Counted from the stretch's first letter, positions 6,993 through 16,445 are shown. The stretch is 23,755 bases of DNA from DASRAJ01 sp039920305 (GCA_039920305.1 JBDSEA010000026.1:1-23755); one strand, 5' to 3'. Program-made: numbers and translations. Notes: a model not told the origin generated them from the letters alone.

Positions 6993-8264
6993 ATGCTCAC
7001 CCTTCAGTATTTGCGCACTAATACAAATGATGTGATTGCGCGACTCCCGATAAAGCATTTTGACGGGAGAGAAATCATTGAGAAAATTATTTCGCTTGAT
7101 ACTGAGCGGCGGCAAACTCAGACTGCGGCAGATCAAAAATTATCAGAGGCCAATCAATTATCAAAATTGATAGGACAATTGTATTCACAGGGTAAAAAGC
7201 ATGAAGGTGATGAAAAGAAGAATCACTCCTTGCAGTTGAAGGATGACACTAAGGCAATAGTTGAGAGGCTCAGCCAGCTTGAAGAGGAAATTCATCAGTT
7301 GCTTGTACGCCTTCCTAATCTGCCGCATGCTTCAGTTCCGGAGGGGAAAACTCCTGAAGAAAATGTTGTTGTTAGGATGGGAGGGAAACTTCCGCAATTG
7401 CACCCCGATGCTCTTCCGCATTGGGATTTAGCATCCAAATATGATATCATAAACTTTGAAACAGGAAACAAAGTCACAGGTGCCGGATTTCCATTTTACA
7501 AGGGAAAGGGTGCAAAGCTTCAGCGCGCGCTCATCAGCTTCTTTTTGCAAAATGCAATTGATGCAGGATATACTGAATACCAGCCGCCGCTGCTTGTGAA
7601 TGCTGATACGGGATTTGGTACTGGACAATTACCCGACAAGGATGGACAAATGTATTTCGTGAATGAAGATGGATATTATCTCATTCCTACTGCTGAGGTT
7701 CCTGTCACCAATATTTACCGGGATGTGATTGTGAGCGAAAAAGAATTGCCGGTGAAGATGTGTGCCTACTCACAATGCTTTCGCCGTGAAGCGGGATCAT
7801 ATGGCAAGGATGTTCGCGGTTTGAACCGCCTGCACCAGTTTGACAAGGTAGAGATTGTGCGTATTGAGCATCCTGACAATTCTTATGAAGTGCTCGAAGA
7901 AATGGTTGCGCACGTTGAGGGTTTGTTGCATCAGCTTGAGCTGCCTTATCGCATCCTCAAACTTTGTGGCGGCGACATGAGTTTTGCATCCGCGCTCACC
8001 TATGACTTTGAAGTTTTCTGCGCTGCACAGAAGCGATGGCTCGAGGTAAGCAGTGTTTCCAACTTCGAAACTTTTCAAAGCAACAGGATGAAGCTTCGCT
8101 TCAAGGACAAAGAGGGCAAAATGCAATTCCCTCACACACTTAATGGAAGTGCTCTAGCCTTGCCGCGTATTGTTGCTTCATTGCTTGAAAACAATCAATC
8201 TGCTGATGGAATTAGAATCCCTGAAGCACTACAGCAATATACCACTTATGAATTCATCAGCTGA
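6993..8264 (+). CDS. serS: Seryl-tRNA synthetase
   Basis: A class II aminoacyl-tRNA synthetase that charges tRNA-Ser (and tRNA-Sec where present) with serine. Residues ~1-110 form the N-terminal long coiled-coil arm, rich in Glu, Lys and Gln, that binds the tRNA variable arm. Motif 2 is FRREAGSYGKD from F263, followed by GLNRLHQFDKVE. Motif 3 is NGSALALPRIVASLLENNQ, a variant of the GSGLAVGR form. The 423-residue length counted from ATG 6993 is normal. The in-frame TTG at 6975 is rejected because the promoter -7 box overlaps it. Its own promoter and the palindrome upstream make it a single-gene unit. Confidence 0.96.
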   Translation: MLTLQYLRTNTNDVIARLPIKHFDGREIIEKIISLDTERRQTQTAADQKLSEANQLSKLIGQLYSQGKKHEGDEKKNHSLQLKDDTKAIVERLSQLEEEIHQLLVRLPNLPHASVPEGKTPEENVVVRMGGKLPQLHPDALPHWDLASKYDIINFETGNKVTGAGFPFYKGKGAKLQRALISFFLQNAIDAGYTEYQPPLLVNADTGFGTGQLPDKDGQMYFVNEDGYYLIPTAEVPVTNIYRDVIVSEKELPVKMCAYSQCFRREAGSYGKDVRGLNRLHQFDKVEIVRIEHPDNSYEVLEEMVAHVEGLLHQLELPYRILKLCGGDMSFASALTYDFEVFCAAQKRWLEVSSVSNFETFQSNRMKLRFKDKEGKMQFPHTLNGSALALPRIVASLLENNQSADGIRIPEALQQYTTYEFIS

Positions 8265-8323
8265 TCATATAAATCTTACAGGCTGATTGAGGGGACTTTA
8301 TAAATCCGTTGTATCGCTCTCAA

Positions 8324-8569
8324 TTATTTTGGTACGCCACCGTTACCAATGTAAAGGGAACTCAGGATTTTCACATTACAATTTTTTGAGGGGAGTGCAG
8401 TGCTTCCCTTCGCGGGGGTTATATCGTTTGCTTTGGAAGTTTCCGCTTTTTTTTCAGCCGATGGGCTGGGCACGGTGCGAACCCTTGAAGCTGAAGCAGA
8501 TGTGATTGCAGAAGGAAGAAAACTTCCTGCAATAAGGCAGAGGCTGATTAAAATTTTGGGAATTTTCAT
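8324..8569 (-). CDS. Small putative secreted peptide
   Basis: An 81-residue open frame counted from the ATG at 8569, with an alternative ATG three codons upstream at 8578. The N-terminus looks like a true Sec signal: MKIPK, then a hydrophobic core ILISLCLIAGSFLPSA and an Ala/Ser-rich cleavage region ending near SASA. The mature part is Ser/Thr/Pro/Lys-rich, with one Cys and a GNGGVP tail. I recognise no family. It lies on the minus strand between serS (convergent) and the PorT-like barrel gene upstream. The signal peptide is the only sign of coding, so it may be a chance open frame. Confidence 0.45.
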   Translation of the reverse strand: MKIPKILISLCLIAGSFLPSAITSASASRVRTVPSPSAEKKAETSKANDITPAKGSTALPSKNCNVKILSSLYIGNGGVPK

Positions 8570-8733
8570 TGCGTGCATTTATTAAACAGACGCATAAAGA
8601 TATGGGAAGGTTACAATTTTTTAAAAAGTTTTTGCAGATTAAGATTTAATTAACCAATAGTTGAAGTAAAACCGGATTCCCATAGTTTATTCAAAGACAG
8701 TGGAAAAGCCTGTATTATATTTAAAAAAATCCC

Positions 8734-9306
8734 TTAAAATTTTATCCCTGCATTAATGAATGCGTAATCTGCCTTACCATTAAAGTTGCTGCTGAATAAG
8801 TTATTTAAACCAAATGTATATCCGGCATCAAGTGAAAAGATCAGCACATCAACTCCCGCACCCACCGTTCCATTGATTCCAAACCGGCTAAAGTCAGTGA
8901 GGGAGAAATCAGGATTAAAACTCGGAGCAGAAATGGTGTAGGTTATCACAGGGCCCGCATAACCACGCACATTTAATATTTTTTTTGAGAAATTGAGCAG
9001 GTTTAATCCGCCATACAATGGCAGTTGGAGACGGTTTAAATGCACTTTTCCGCTCAGTGAATCATTTGCGGTAAAATCAGTCTGAAGGCGTAAATATTCT
9101 AGTCCCATCTGACCATACACAAATCCTCCTTTCCTGTAGTAAGCACCCGCTTGAAATCCCGAATGGTTTTTTGCTGTAAGTTCCGGCGATGTAATCGTAA
9201 TATTTGAAAAGTTGGGCCCTATGTAGAAACCTACGTTTTTGCTTTGAGAAAAAGCCTGTGATGAAATTAAAAGTATTGCGAGAACTGAAATGATCCGTGT
9301 TTTCAT
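8734..9306 (-). CDS. PorT-like outer-membrane beta-barrel protein
   Basis: A 190-residue outer-membrane protein. Signal peptide MKTRIISVLAILLISSQAFSQ runs to residue ~21, followed by alternating amphipathic strands (GFYIGPNFSNI, FQAGAYYRKGGFVYGQMGLEYL, QLPLYGGLNLL, GAGVDVLIFSLDAGYTFGL), ending in an aromatic C-terminus, AFINAGIKF, as expected for barrel insertion. The GxxxGPNFSN start and about eight strands fit the PorT/OMP beta-barrel family of Bacteroidota. PorT itself is a T9SS component, but this protein may be a generic barrel. ATG 9306 is chosen because it gives a clean signal peptide; the open frame extends 24 codons upstream without signal character. Confidence 0.8.
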   Translation of the reverse strand: MKTRIISVLAILLISSQAFSQSKNVGFYIGPNFSNITITSPELTAKNHSGFQAGAYYRKGGFVYGQMGLEYLRLQTDFTANDSLSGKVHLNRLQLPLYGGLNLLNFSKKILNVRGYAGPVITYTISAPSFNPDFSLTDFSRFGINGTVGAGVDVLIFSLDAGYTFGLNNLFSSNFNGKADYAFINAGIKF

Positions 9307-9792
9307 GGTGATGATAATTTGAGTGACGCATCCTTTGTAAAAATCATGCCATCGGATTTCTGAGGGGTAAAACATCATTGTCCTGGGGTACCGGACAGTA
9401 TTATTACTTTTTCCGAATTGAAGCTAAAGCTTGGACTGACGATTTCAATACCCGATTCAAATTGCCCTTTATACTTCTCTTGGTACCGCTGCAAAATATA
9501 ATCAGGCTGAGGTATCAACTGGAATTATTATGACGGGGGCACCACTGATGTGTATAGACTGGAAAATGCGGGAGACCTGACAAATAATCTCAACTTCGGC
9601 GATGCTCTAACTACCAGTTGCGCCGGCAACATCGATGTTTATTTACACGATGGAAAACTGCTGTACAAATGCGTTACCATGTATTCTATTTTCTATAATG
9701 TTTACATCAGCGCACGAAAGCAATTACATATTTACAGGTGAGGTGGAATTCTAATCAGGATGGCCGGAAGAATTTTACACTGCTAAAATTTA
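9307..9792. other. Non-coding interval with a possible decayed coding remnant
   Basis: Nearly 490 bases without an intact gene. On the plus strand three short stretches in different frames look protein-like and follow each other: EAKAWTDDFNTRF (from ~9420), LYTSLGTAAKYNQAEVSTG (from ~9467) and NWNYYDGGTTDVYRLENAG continuing to a stop at 9741 (from ~9517). Joined through two shifts they could be the wreck of one secreted protein gene. No family is recognised and no intact start is visible. Confidence 0.3.
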
Positions 9793-11376
9793 TTACTTCA
9801 CTATCTGAAATACCTGCAAAGATTGCGGGATTGTTCCTGCCGCATCGGAAACTTTGAGCAGATAACAGCCGGAATTATAATGGTGAAGATTTAATATTAC
9901 TTCATCCGCATCAGCATAGGCTGAATATAATTTTTGGCCCAGCAGATTTATAACTTCAACCAATTTGCCTGATTCAAATCCATCAATTTGAATGTGCAGG
10001 TTATTTGAAGCTGGTACAGGATAAACCAGGACAGTACCTTTTCCACCAGATAGCTGGTGTGTTACTGTTGCTACATCAAGCTGCAGAACCCAGCCATCCG
10101 CATCACCATCCAACCCCATTACATCTCCATCCGCAGAATAAGTTCCGCCTACTGCAATAGCATTATCAAGTATGGAATAGCAGAAATCAGCATCAGATCC
10201 ACCAAGCAGGGTGTTCCATAGCAAAATACCATCTGTCGTTATTTGCATTATCCACCATTCTCGTCCGGAAAACTCATCATCGGCAATATCGCCATCTGCC
10301 GACATTGAAGTACCGGCAAGGTAATATCCGCCGTTATAGGGAAGGGTGGCTGCATCCCGGAACTGCTCCTTATCTGATCCGCCATAAACGCCTTGCCATT
10401 GAATATCATTATTTGCATCGAGCTTCACGGCCCAGAAGTCCATGTTACCATGCCATGAGCCGTGATCCACGGGTATTCCGGGGTCGCCTGTTTCACCGAA
10501 GCAAACAAATCCTCCATCATCAGTTGCTACGGCAGAAATAAAGTCTTCAAAATCCTGCTGACCATATACCCTGTTTGTAATTATATTTCCAGAAGTGTCA
10601 ATGATGAGAAGCCATGCATCAGTTGAGTCCACAGGTAAGCTTGTGAGATCACCATCCTTAGAAGATGTCTGACCGAATAATGCGAGATTTCCATTTGGGA
10701 GCAGAAGGGCATCAGATAATTCATCATCACCCGTTCCGCCATATATGTTGTTTGAAATGATGCTGCCGGTGCTGTCAACAATAAACACCCATGCATCAAA
10801 TTTTAACGAGTCTATATTCGCAGGCACATCCCCATCAGAAGATGTTGAGCGGGCAAGTATGAGATATCTTTTACCCGGAAGCTCAACAAGCCGCCTCGGA
10901 ACATCCCAGTTACTGCCACCAAATGAATGTGCCCATTCGATTCCGCCGAGCGAATTAAGCTTGACCGTCCATGCGTCGCTGAGTTCATGATGTCCTGTTA
11001 CATCCCCGTCACTTGACCACGTCTCAGTTTGAAAAATATAACCTCCATCAGAAGTTTGTATGATCTTTGAATTAGGATTTCCCTCTTCCTTTGTTCCACC
11101 ATAGCATTGCTGCCAGATAATATCACCTACCGGATCCATTTTTATTACCCAGGTATCATGCTTTCCTTCAATGTTACATGAAACATCCACATCACTTACG
11201 GAAGATAATCCAAGAAGGATATAGTTTCCATCAGCAGTGGGATAAATATCCTGCATAATGTCATTACCGGTGCCTCCAAAGGTTTTTTGCCACGCAATAT
11301 CGGGCACTTGTGCAAAGCAATTGTTTACAATAGCCGCAAGAACGGCAAATACATAAATAGCAATTGATTTTTTCAT
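9793..11376 (-). CDS. Seven-repeat propeller-like secreted protein with T9SS domain
   Basis: A 527-residue exported protein: Sec signal MKKSIAIYVFAVLAAIVNNCFAQ, then seven repeats of ~55-65 residues, each opening with a WxxxxGG-type strand (WQKTFGGTGND, WQQCYGGT, WAHSFGGS, NIYGGTGDDE, RVYGQQD, WQGVYGGSD, LLGGSDAD). Most repeats contain a SxDGD[VIL] turn, a possible calcium-binding loop. Seven repeats fit a seven-bladed beta-propeller; this is inferred. The C-terminus is a T9SS type A domain beginning VYPVPASNNLHIQI. Function is unknown; surface adhesion or binding is plausible. It lies 92 bases downstream of a larger SBBP-repeat gene on the same strand and may share its transcript. Confidence 0.85.
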   Translation of the reverse strand: MKKSIAIYVFAVLAAIVNNCFAQVPDIAWQKTFGGTGNDIMQDIYPTADGNYILLGLSSVSDVDVSCNIEGKHDTWVIKMDPVGDIIWQQCYGGTKEEGNPNSKIIQTSDGGYIFQTETWSSDGDVTGHHELSDAWTVKLNSLGGIEWAHSFGGSNWDVPRRLVELPGKRYLILARSTSSDGDVPANIDSLKFDAWVFIVDSTGSIISNNIYGGTGDDELSDALLLPNGNLALFGQTSSKDGDLTSLPVDSTDAWLLIIDTSGNIITNRVYGQQDFEDFISAVATDDGGFVCFGETGDPGIPVDHGSWHGNMDFWAVKLDANNDIQWQGVYGGSDKEQFRDAATLPYNGGYYLAGTSMSADGDIADDEFSGREWWIMQITTDGILLWNTLLGGSDADFCYSILDNAIAVGGTYSADGDVMGLDGDADGWVLQLDVATVTHQLSGGKGTVLVYPVPASNNLHIQIDGFESGKLVEVINLLGQKLYSAYADADEVILNLHHYNSGCYLLKVSDAAGTIPQSLQVFQIVK

Positions 11377-11468
11377 CGTATGAATGAATCTGTGAATGAT
11401 GACCTTTTACGGCTTTTTAAAAACCTATTTCTGGAGTTTGCTGTGAAAAGAATACGATAAGTGGCCTG

Positions 11469-14400
11469 TCACTCAATAATCAGCTTCTTAATAATCATTT
11501 CATTACCCACTGATATCTTTACGCTATATATTCCGGCAGGTAAATTCCTGATGTTTATTTCTTTTGAAAATTGCTTACCGCTTTCATCGTCAAGAATATT
11601 GAACACCCTCTGGCTTAACATATTTTCCATTACTGCTTTTAACTTTTGACCTAAAGGATTTGAGCATGAAAGAATAAAACTGCCTGTGGCCGGATTAGGA
11701 AAAAGATTGAAAGTAAATTTCTCAGATATCATTTCCGTTCCATTACAAATGGTAAATTCCACATGAATTGTGTCGGTTGCGGCGCAACCATTGGTATCCT
11801 GAACCTGAACACCATAGTCCCCGGTGGAGGAAACCAAAATAATCTGACTTGTATCACCTCCTGACCATAAGTAAGAACTAAAGCCACTGCCTGCATCAAG
11901 ACTAAACATCACTGAATCACAAACTGCTGTATCCATTCCCAGGTTAAGGAAAGGAAGCGGCAATACCTGAATACTAATGCTATCATTACCGGTACATCCG
12001 TTCATGTCAGTTCCCGTTACTAAATATGTGGTAGCAATTGAAGGTGAGACATTGATGCTTTCACCTGAAATATTAACCGGTAGCCAAACATATGTTTGTG
12101 CCCCTGCGCCCGTAAGTGTTACAGAATCATTCAGGCAAACGGTTGAACCTGATGAGGTTGCACTAACTTCAGGATTTGGATTTACCGAGACAATTATTGA
12201 GTTCGAGGTTGCAGTGCAGCCAATAGTGTCAGTTACAATAACGGTATAATTGCCGGGTTCATTCACTGTAAACGATTGGTTCGTTTCACCCGAAATGTCA
12301 GTATCATTCAATTGCCACTGATAGTGCAAACCTCCTCCGGAATTAGCATTCAGGCTAACGGATCCTCCTTCACATAAAATTGTATTCCCATTTGCATTGA
12401 TCAAGGCGTCAGGACTTGCATATACTGTTACCAGTGTAACTGCAGAAGTATCCATGCAGGCGTAAGAGTTTGTTTCTATCACAGTATAATTCCCTGATTC
12501 AGAAACCATCAGGGCAATAGAGTCCGCTCCTGAAATAAGGGAATCATTTTTCAGCCATTGATAGCTCACACTATCACTGTTTGCATTAAGTACCACAGAA
12601 TTTCCTTCGCAGAAACTGAGTGCTGGTCCTTCCAGAATTGATGCTGCGGGGGAAGGATTTACAGTCACCACTAATTTAGATGATGAAGCTGAGCACCCGG
12701 CAGATACGGTAATCACCACTTTGTATTCGCCTGAAACCGTGGCAGTGTAACTTGGATCGGTTGCTCCGGAAATGAAGCTCATACCATTTTTCCATTTGTA
12801 AGTATAACCATACCCTGTATTAGCGTTCAGAACCACTGATTGACCATCACAAAAGGTGGTTGGGCCTTCTGCAGTTATGGTTGCAACAGGAAGAGTGCTG
12901 CTTACTGTAATATCCATAATGCTGGTATCAGAAACCAGAGTGGAAGAATTAGTCGCAATCAAAGTCACGGTATAATTACCAATTGAATCGTATGGATGCA
13001 CCGGAGAAATTGCAGGGCTAGTATTTCCGTCCCCGAAATTCCATAAATAATCATCGGCGCTTACAGAGGTATTGGTAAAGGCTATCTCACCATTTGAGCA
13101 GGGTATATTAGTATATGTAAAGGATGCCTCTGGTAAAGTTGCGGGTAAATGCACTTCAATCTTTACAAGGAGCGCATCATCCTGACCGCCAAACACCGGT
13201 TGTGCGGTACCTGCTGTTCCCAAACCCGAGCTATTTCCGGTTCCAATCAGGTAAATATGCTGGTGTTTATCATCAATAGCTAGAGCGAGATTGTCTTCAT
13301 CACCCGGACCCCCAAAGTAACTTCCATAATTCCGGATACCATTTGAGTCAAAAATCTCCAAAAACATATCACCCTTGCCTGCCCATACCGTCTGAAAGCC
13401 ATCTGGTGTGGCCATGGTATCGCTGCTTTCGGTGGATCCTGAAAGATAAATTTCATTATCACCGATCATCGTTATAGCACGGCCGCGGTCATCTTTTGCG
13501 CCACCGAGGTAAGTTGACCATACGATCTGACCTTCCAGTGTCCATTTCATCAATACCATATCATGATAAGGCTCACCCTTATTATCATATCCGCTAACCC
13601 AATGCTCCTGATAGGCGCCAGGGGTTGCTACACCGGTATCACTTGCCGAATACCCGGTAAAGTAAACATAATGGCTTGAGGAATCAACAAAAACCCCACG
13701 GCCACGGTCTTCTACCGCTCCCCCCCAGTAGCTGATCCATAGTAACTCTGCATCAGGTGTTATGGCTCCTAATAAGTAGTCTTGCTTGTCTGCCCGCGTA
13801 GTTCTTGAAACACCGGGGGTTGCAATTCCATCACTCGCAGTACTGCCATTAATGTAAATGTTATCGTTTTTATCAACGGCTACACTTCTTCCATGATCTT
13901 CACAGCAGCCTCCGAGATAAGTTCCCCAGATCAACTGACCATCCGGAGTCCATTTGCTCAGGCACAGATCTGACTGGCCCGCTCTCACAGGCTGGAATAC
14001 TCCGGGAGTAGAAATTCCTGAATCGCTGAAGGAGTATCCCACCATCACGACATTCCCCGCATGATCAAGAGCCAGGCGGCGAATGGTTTCATCATCCGTA
14101 CCGCCATAATAGGTACCAAAGATCCTTGAGCCATCGGCAGCAAAATAAGATAGGTAGCCATCATCTCCCACGCCTCCTGCATAATTTTCCCGGTAGGCGC
14201 CGGGTGTAGAGATGCCATCCGGACTGTTTCCGTGACAGCCCAGATATAAATTATTCATTGGGTCTGCAACAAGGCCACGGCCATGATCGTCTGCTGATCC
14301 TCCATAGTATGTGCCCCAGATTCTATTGCCTGCGGAATCATATTTTTCAAGAATAATGTCGACATTCGCTGCTAACTGTTCCTGAAAAGCGCCTGCCGTC

Positions 14401-15356
14401 GCAATATTAAAGGTGCTGTTTGAGCGACCGATCAGCGCCACATTTCCCAGGCTATCTGTGGTTAACCCGCGACCCTCTTCACTGGAATCACCACCGCAAT
14501 AGGTAGCCCATTCCAGCATCGGATCAATCACCAGGGTTTGCTTTTTATCATATGAATCTGCCTGAAACCCAACGATGCTTTTACCTAGACTAAAAGAAAC
14601 GTTTACCGGCATAAGCTTACTGCCTGAGTTACTTACGAGGTAGGATTCCGGAATCATCTCAATTATTTTACCCTGTGCAGTTCCGGTTTCAAGCATTCCA
14701 TTATTATTTAGCATCTGGTCACTGCTCCCATGATATCTGTACCGGATGTCATTGATATTTCCACCGGGATGAATTATGAAATCGTAAGCTATTGATTGCT
14801 GAACATTTTTTCCGGGGGATGCGATTAATACGAGATCAATATTCGGGTAGAGATTACGGTAGGTGATCCTGTTAAACTGCTTCACATTGGTAATTCCCTC
14901 GTTCGGAGTATGAGCAAGGAAGTAATTCAGGTAATCAGGTAACATTTCTTCAGCGGTGATTTCGGGTTTCGGATTTGCCCCGATAAACTCTACATCTATA
15001 CGGCTGCTCAGATAACGGAGTTTTGGGGAAGGACGGTCCTCAGGATCGAGCTGATCAAAATGAGTTTTTCCGGTTGCCTCATCAAAGCTATTATCATTCT
15101 GCATGGTATAAAGTTCAAAGCTGAGGCGATTTTGCATTAGCTGTACTTTTAACCCCTTCCGTTCGAGTAAGTAAAGCAGATCAGTGCGGGGTTCTTGGCT
15201 TTCATCAAGAATTTGCCCTTTATTTTCAATAAAACCCCGAGGTCCAGTGAGGTGAAAATTTTGCGGGGATAAAACCGGTGAAGATGCAAAAGCGGAGTTG
15301 AAATCTTGTAAAAGCAGGAGAATAACCACAGCTGCAAGAGTATAAATATATTTCAT
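11469..15356 (-). CDS. Giant SBBP-repeat/PKD/Ig-like T9SS surface protein
   Basis: A 1295-residue secreted protein. Order: signal peptide (residues ~1-24, ending SAFASS); an N-terminal GFIENKGQ domain (the ENKGQ/DUF7948 type, ~40-275); seven SBBP repeats (~280-735) built on TY[YLC]GGxxxDxGR with ATPGxxQ loops; a PKD domain (~740-825) with YLWNFGDGNTS and NYTVTLIATN; several Ig-like repeats (~825-1205) with CxGxSVxLNAN...YQWLKN...SGxYTV; and a T9SS type A domain (~1216-1295) opening FNLFPNPATGSF and ending KKLIIE. The architecture is common in Bacteroidota surface adhesins and gliding-associated proteins. No catalytic motif is seen. It probably mediates attachment, but no ligand can be named. 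Upstream, a 234-bp region separates it from the divergent cytochrome-like gene. Confidence 0.9.
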   Translation of the reverse strand: MKYIYTLAAVVILLLLQDFNSAFASSPVLSPQNFHLTGPRGFIENKGQILDESQEPRTDLLYLLERKGLKVQLMQNRLSFELYTMQNDNSFDEATGKTHFDQLDPEDRPSPKLRYLSSRIDVEFIGANPKPEITAEEMLPDYLNYFLAHTPNEGITNVKQFNRITYRNLYPNIDLVLIASPGKNVQQSIAYDFIIHPGGNINDIRYRYHGSSDQMLNNNGMLETGTAQGKIIEMIPESYLVSNSGSKLMPVNVSFSLGKSIVGFQADSYDKKQTLVIDPMLEWATYCGGDSSEEGRGLTTDSLGNVALIGRSNSTFNIATAGAFQEQLAANVDIILEKYDSAGNRIWGTYYGGSADDHGRGLVADPMNNLYLGCHGNSPDGISTPGAYRENYAGGVGDDGYLSYFAADGSRIFGTYYGGTDDETIRRLALDHAGNVVMVGYSFSDSGISTPGVFQPVRAGQSDLCLSKWTPDGQLIWGTYLGGCCEDHGRSVAVDKNDNIYINGSTASDGIATPGVSRTTRADKQDYLLGAITPDAELLWISYWGGAVEDRGRGVFVDSSSHYVYFTGYSASDTGVATPGAYQEHWVSGYDNKGEPYHDMVLMKWTLEGQIVWSTYLGGAKDDRGRAITMIGDNEIYLSGSTESSDTMATPDGFQTVWAGKGDMFLEIFDSNGIRNYGSYFGGPGDEDNLALAIDDKHQHIYLIGTGNSSGLGTAGTAQPVFGGQDDALLVKIEVHLPATLPEASFTYTNIPCSNGEIAFTNTSVSADDYLWNFGDGNTSPAISPVHPYDSIGNYTVTLIATNSSTLVSDTSIMDITVSSTLPVATITAEGPTTFCDGQSVVLNANTGYGYTYKWKNGMSFISGATDPSYTATVSGEYKVVITVSAGCSASSSKLVVTVNPSPAASILEGPALSFCEGNSVVLNANSDSVSYQWLKNDSLISGADSIALMVSESGNYTVIETNSYACMDTSAVTLVTVYASPDALINANGNTILCEGGSVSLNANSGGGLHYQWQLNDTDISGETNQSFTVNEPGNYTVIVTDTIGCTATSNSIIVSVNPNPEVSATSSGSTVCLNDSVTLTGAGAQTYVWLPVNISGESINVSPSIATTYLVTGTDMNGCTGNDSISIQVLPLPFLNLGMDTAVCDSVMFSLDAGSGFSSYLWSGGDTSQIILVSSTGDYGVQVQDTNGCAATDTIHVEFTICNGTEMISEKFTFNLFPNPATGSFILSCSNPLGQKLKAVMENMLSQRVFNILDDESGKQFSKEINIRNLPAGIYSVKISVGNEMIIKKLIIE

Positions 15357-15580
15357 GTATAGTTTATTATTTTAAGGGTTAAAAGTAGATTTTTTTAAAC
15401 GAACCGAAACCAACTCTCCACAATGTTCATTATAAAATCGCGGGAGCATGCCAATTCGCAACCTGAATAAAATAATTTAGACTGTTTTTTACCGCCTTCA
15501 GTGCCCCTCCCTCCTTTCTTAACAATAATCAATTTGTTAAACCTTTACGTGATATCATTTTTGCAATCCGAGAATACTAA

Positions 15581-15586
15581 AAGGAG
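15581..15586 (+). promoter_or_regulatory. Strong Shine-Dalgarno site before the di-haem lipoprotein gene
   Basis: AAGGAG lies 4 bases before the ATG at 15591. Such a clear SD is uncommon in Bacteroidota, which mostly use AT-rich leaders, and it fixes this start codon. Confidence 0.6.
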
Positions 15587-15590
15587 ATAG

Positions 15591-16412
15591 ATGTTTAAAA
15601 ATAATTCTGACTGGAAATATTTCTGGTGCCTGTTGGTACTTATTTTTTGCTTTTCCCGGTGTACCTGGGATAAGGCACCGTCACTCTCAATCACAGACTT
15701 AATAACGGACACAACCGGTAATGGAGGTGATTCGGGAGGAGGTGGAGATTCCGGCAATGGGGGTGATTCCGGGGGAAGTGATACTACGGGTGAAGACAAT
15801 TCAGGTGGAATACCCTGCGATCCTGATTCAGTTTATTTTGAGGCAGATATCCTTCCGATTCTGATATCCAACTGTGCTAAGAGCGGATGCCACGATGAGG
15901 CCTCACATAAGGATGGGATAAAATTGAATTCGTATGAAAATGTTATAAATACTGCCGATATTGAACCCTACGATCTCGACGCAGGAAAATTATATGAGGT
16001 GATCACAGAAAGTGATCCTGATGACCGCATGCCTCCCCCACCAAATGATCCGTTGAGCAGTGAGGAGATTTCGCTGATTGCCCTATGGATTATGCAGGGG
16101 GCAAAAGATCTGCATTGTGATGAAAACAGTGGGGGAGTGGAATGTGACCTTTCGAATGTTACATATTCCGGAACAGTGGCTCCGATCTTAAGCACCTACT
16201 GCATTGGCTGCCACAGTGAGGCTTCAGCTTCCGGTGGTGTGGTTCTTGCAACTTATAGTGGTGTATCCACAGTAGCTTTGGATGGACGCCTTGTTGGTGT
16301 AATCACTCATTCTCCAGGATATGTGCCCATGCCATTTGGAGGAAATAAGCTTCCCGATTGCGAAATTGAGCAAATTACCGAATGGGTAAATAACGGGGCT
16401 CCTAATAACTAA
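15591..16412 (+). CDS. Di-haem-type cytochrome c lipoprotein
   Basis: A 273-residue predicted lipoprotein. The hydrophobic signal ends FCFSRC with C24 as the likely lipidated cysteine. A Gly/Ser/Asp/Thr-rich flexible linker (~42-75) follows. Two similar cytochrome-c-like modules come next. Module 1 has the haem-attachment motif C95-AKSG-C100-H101 (CX4CH) in ILISNCAKSGCHDEASHKDG, and module 2 has C204-IG-C207-H208 (CXXCH) in ILSTYCIGCHSEASASGG. MPPPP and MPFGG segments supply candidate axial methionines. Similar tandem modules with CX4CH then CXXCH are known in Bacteroidota and planctomycete-type cytochromes. Electron transfer at the envelope is plausible. The next gene follows after 33 bases, suggesting an operon. 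Confidence 0.82.
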   Translation: MFKNNSDWKYFWCLLVLIFCFSRCTWDKAPSLSITDLITDTTGNGGDSGGGGDSGNGGDSGGSDTTGEDNSGGIPCDPDSVYFEADILPILISNCAKSGCHDEASHKDGIKLNSYENVINTADIEPYDLDAGKLYEVITESDPDDRMPPPPNDPLSSEEISLIALWIMQGAKDLHCDENSGGVECDLSNVTYSGTVAPILSTYCIGCHSEASASGGVVLATYSGVSTVALDGRLVGVITHSPGYVPMPFGGNKLPDCEIEQITEWVNNGAPNN

Positions 16413-16445
16413 ATCATTAATTGTTAACTTTCAAATTAAAATACT

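Noticed and set aside
9307..9378. 24-codon N-terminal extension of the PorT-like barrel
   Set aside because: The extension lacks signal character, while ATG 9306 begins a clean Sec signal peptide.
9550..9741. 63-codon plus-strand frame as an intact gene
   Set aside because: It starts at GTG with coding-like sequence continuing upstream of it, so it is better read as part of a broken remnant.
11469..15356. Repeated segments that might be a CRISPR array or tandem DNA repeat
   Set aside because: The repetition is at protein level (SBBP and Ig-like modules) with diverged DNA; no short identical spaced repeats were seen.
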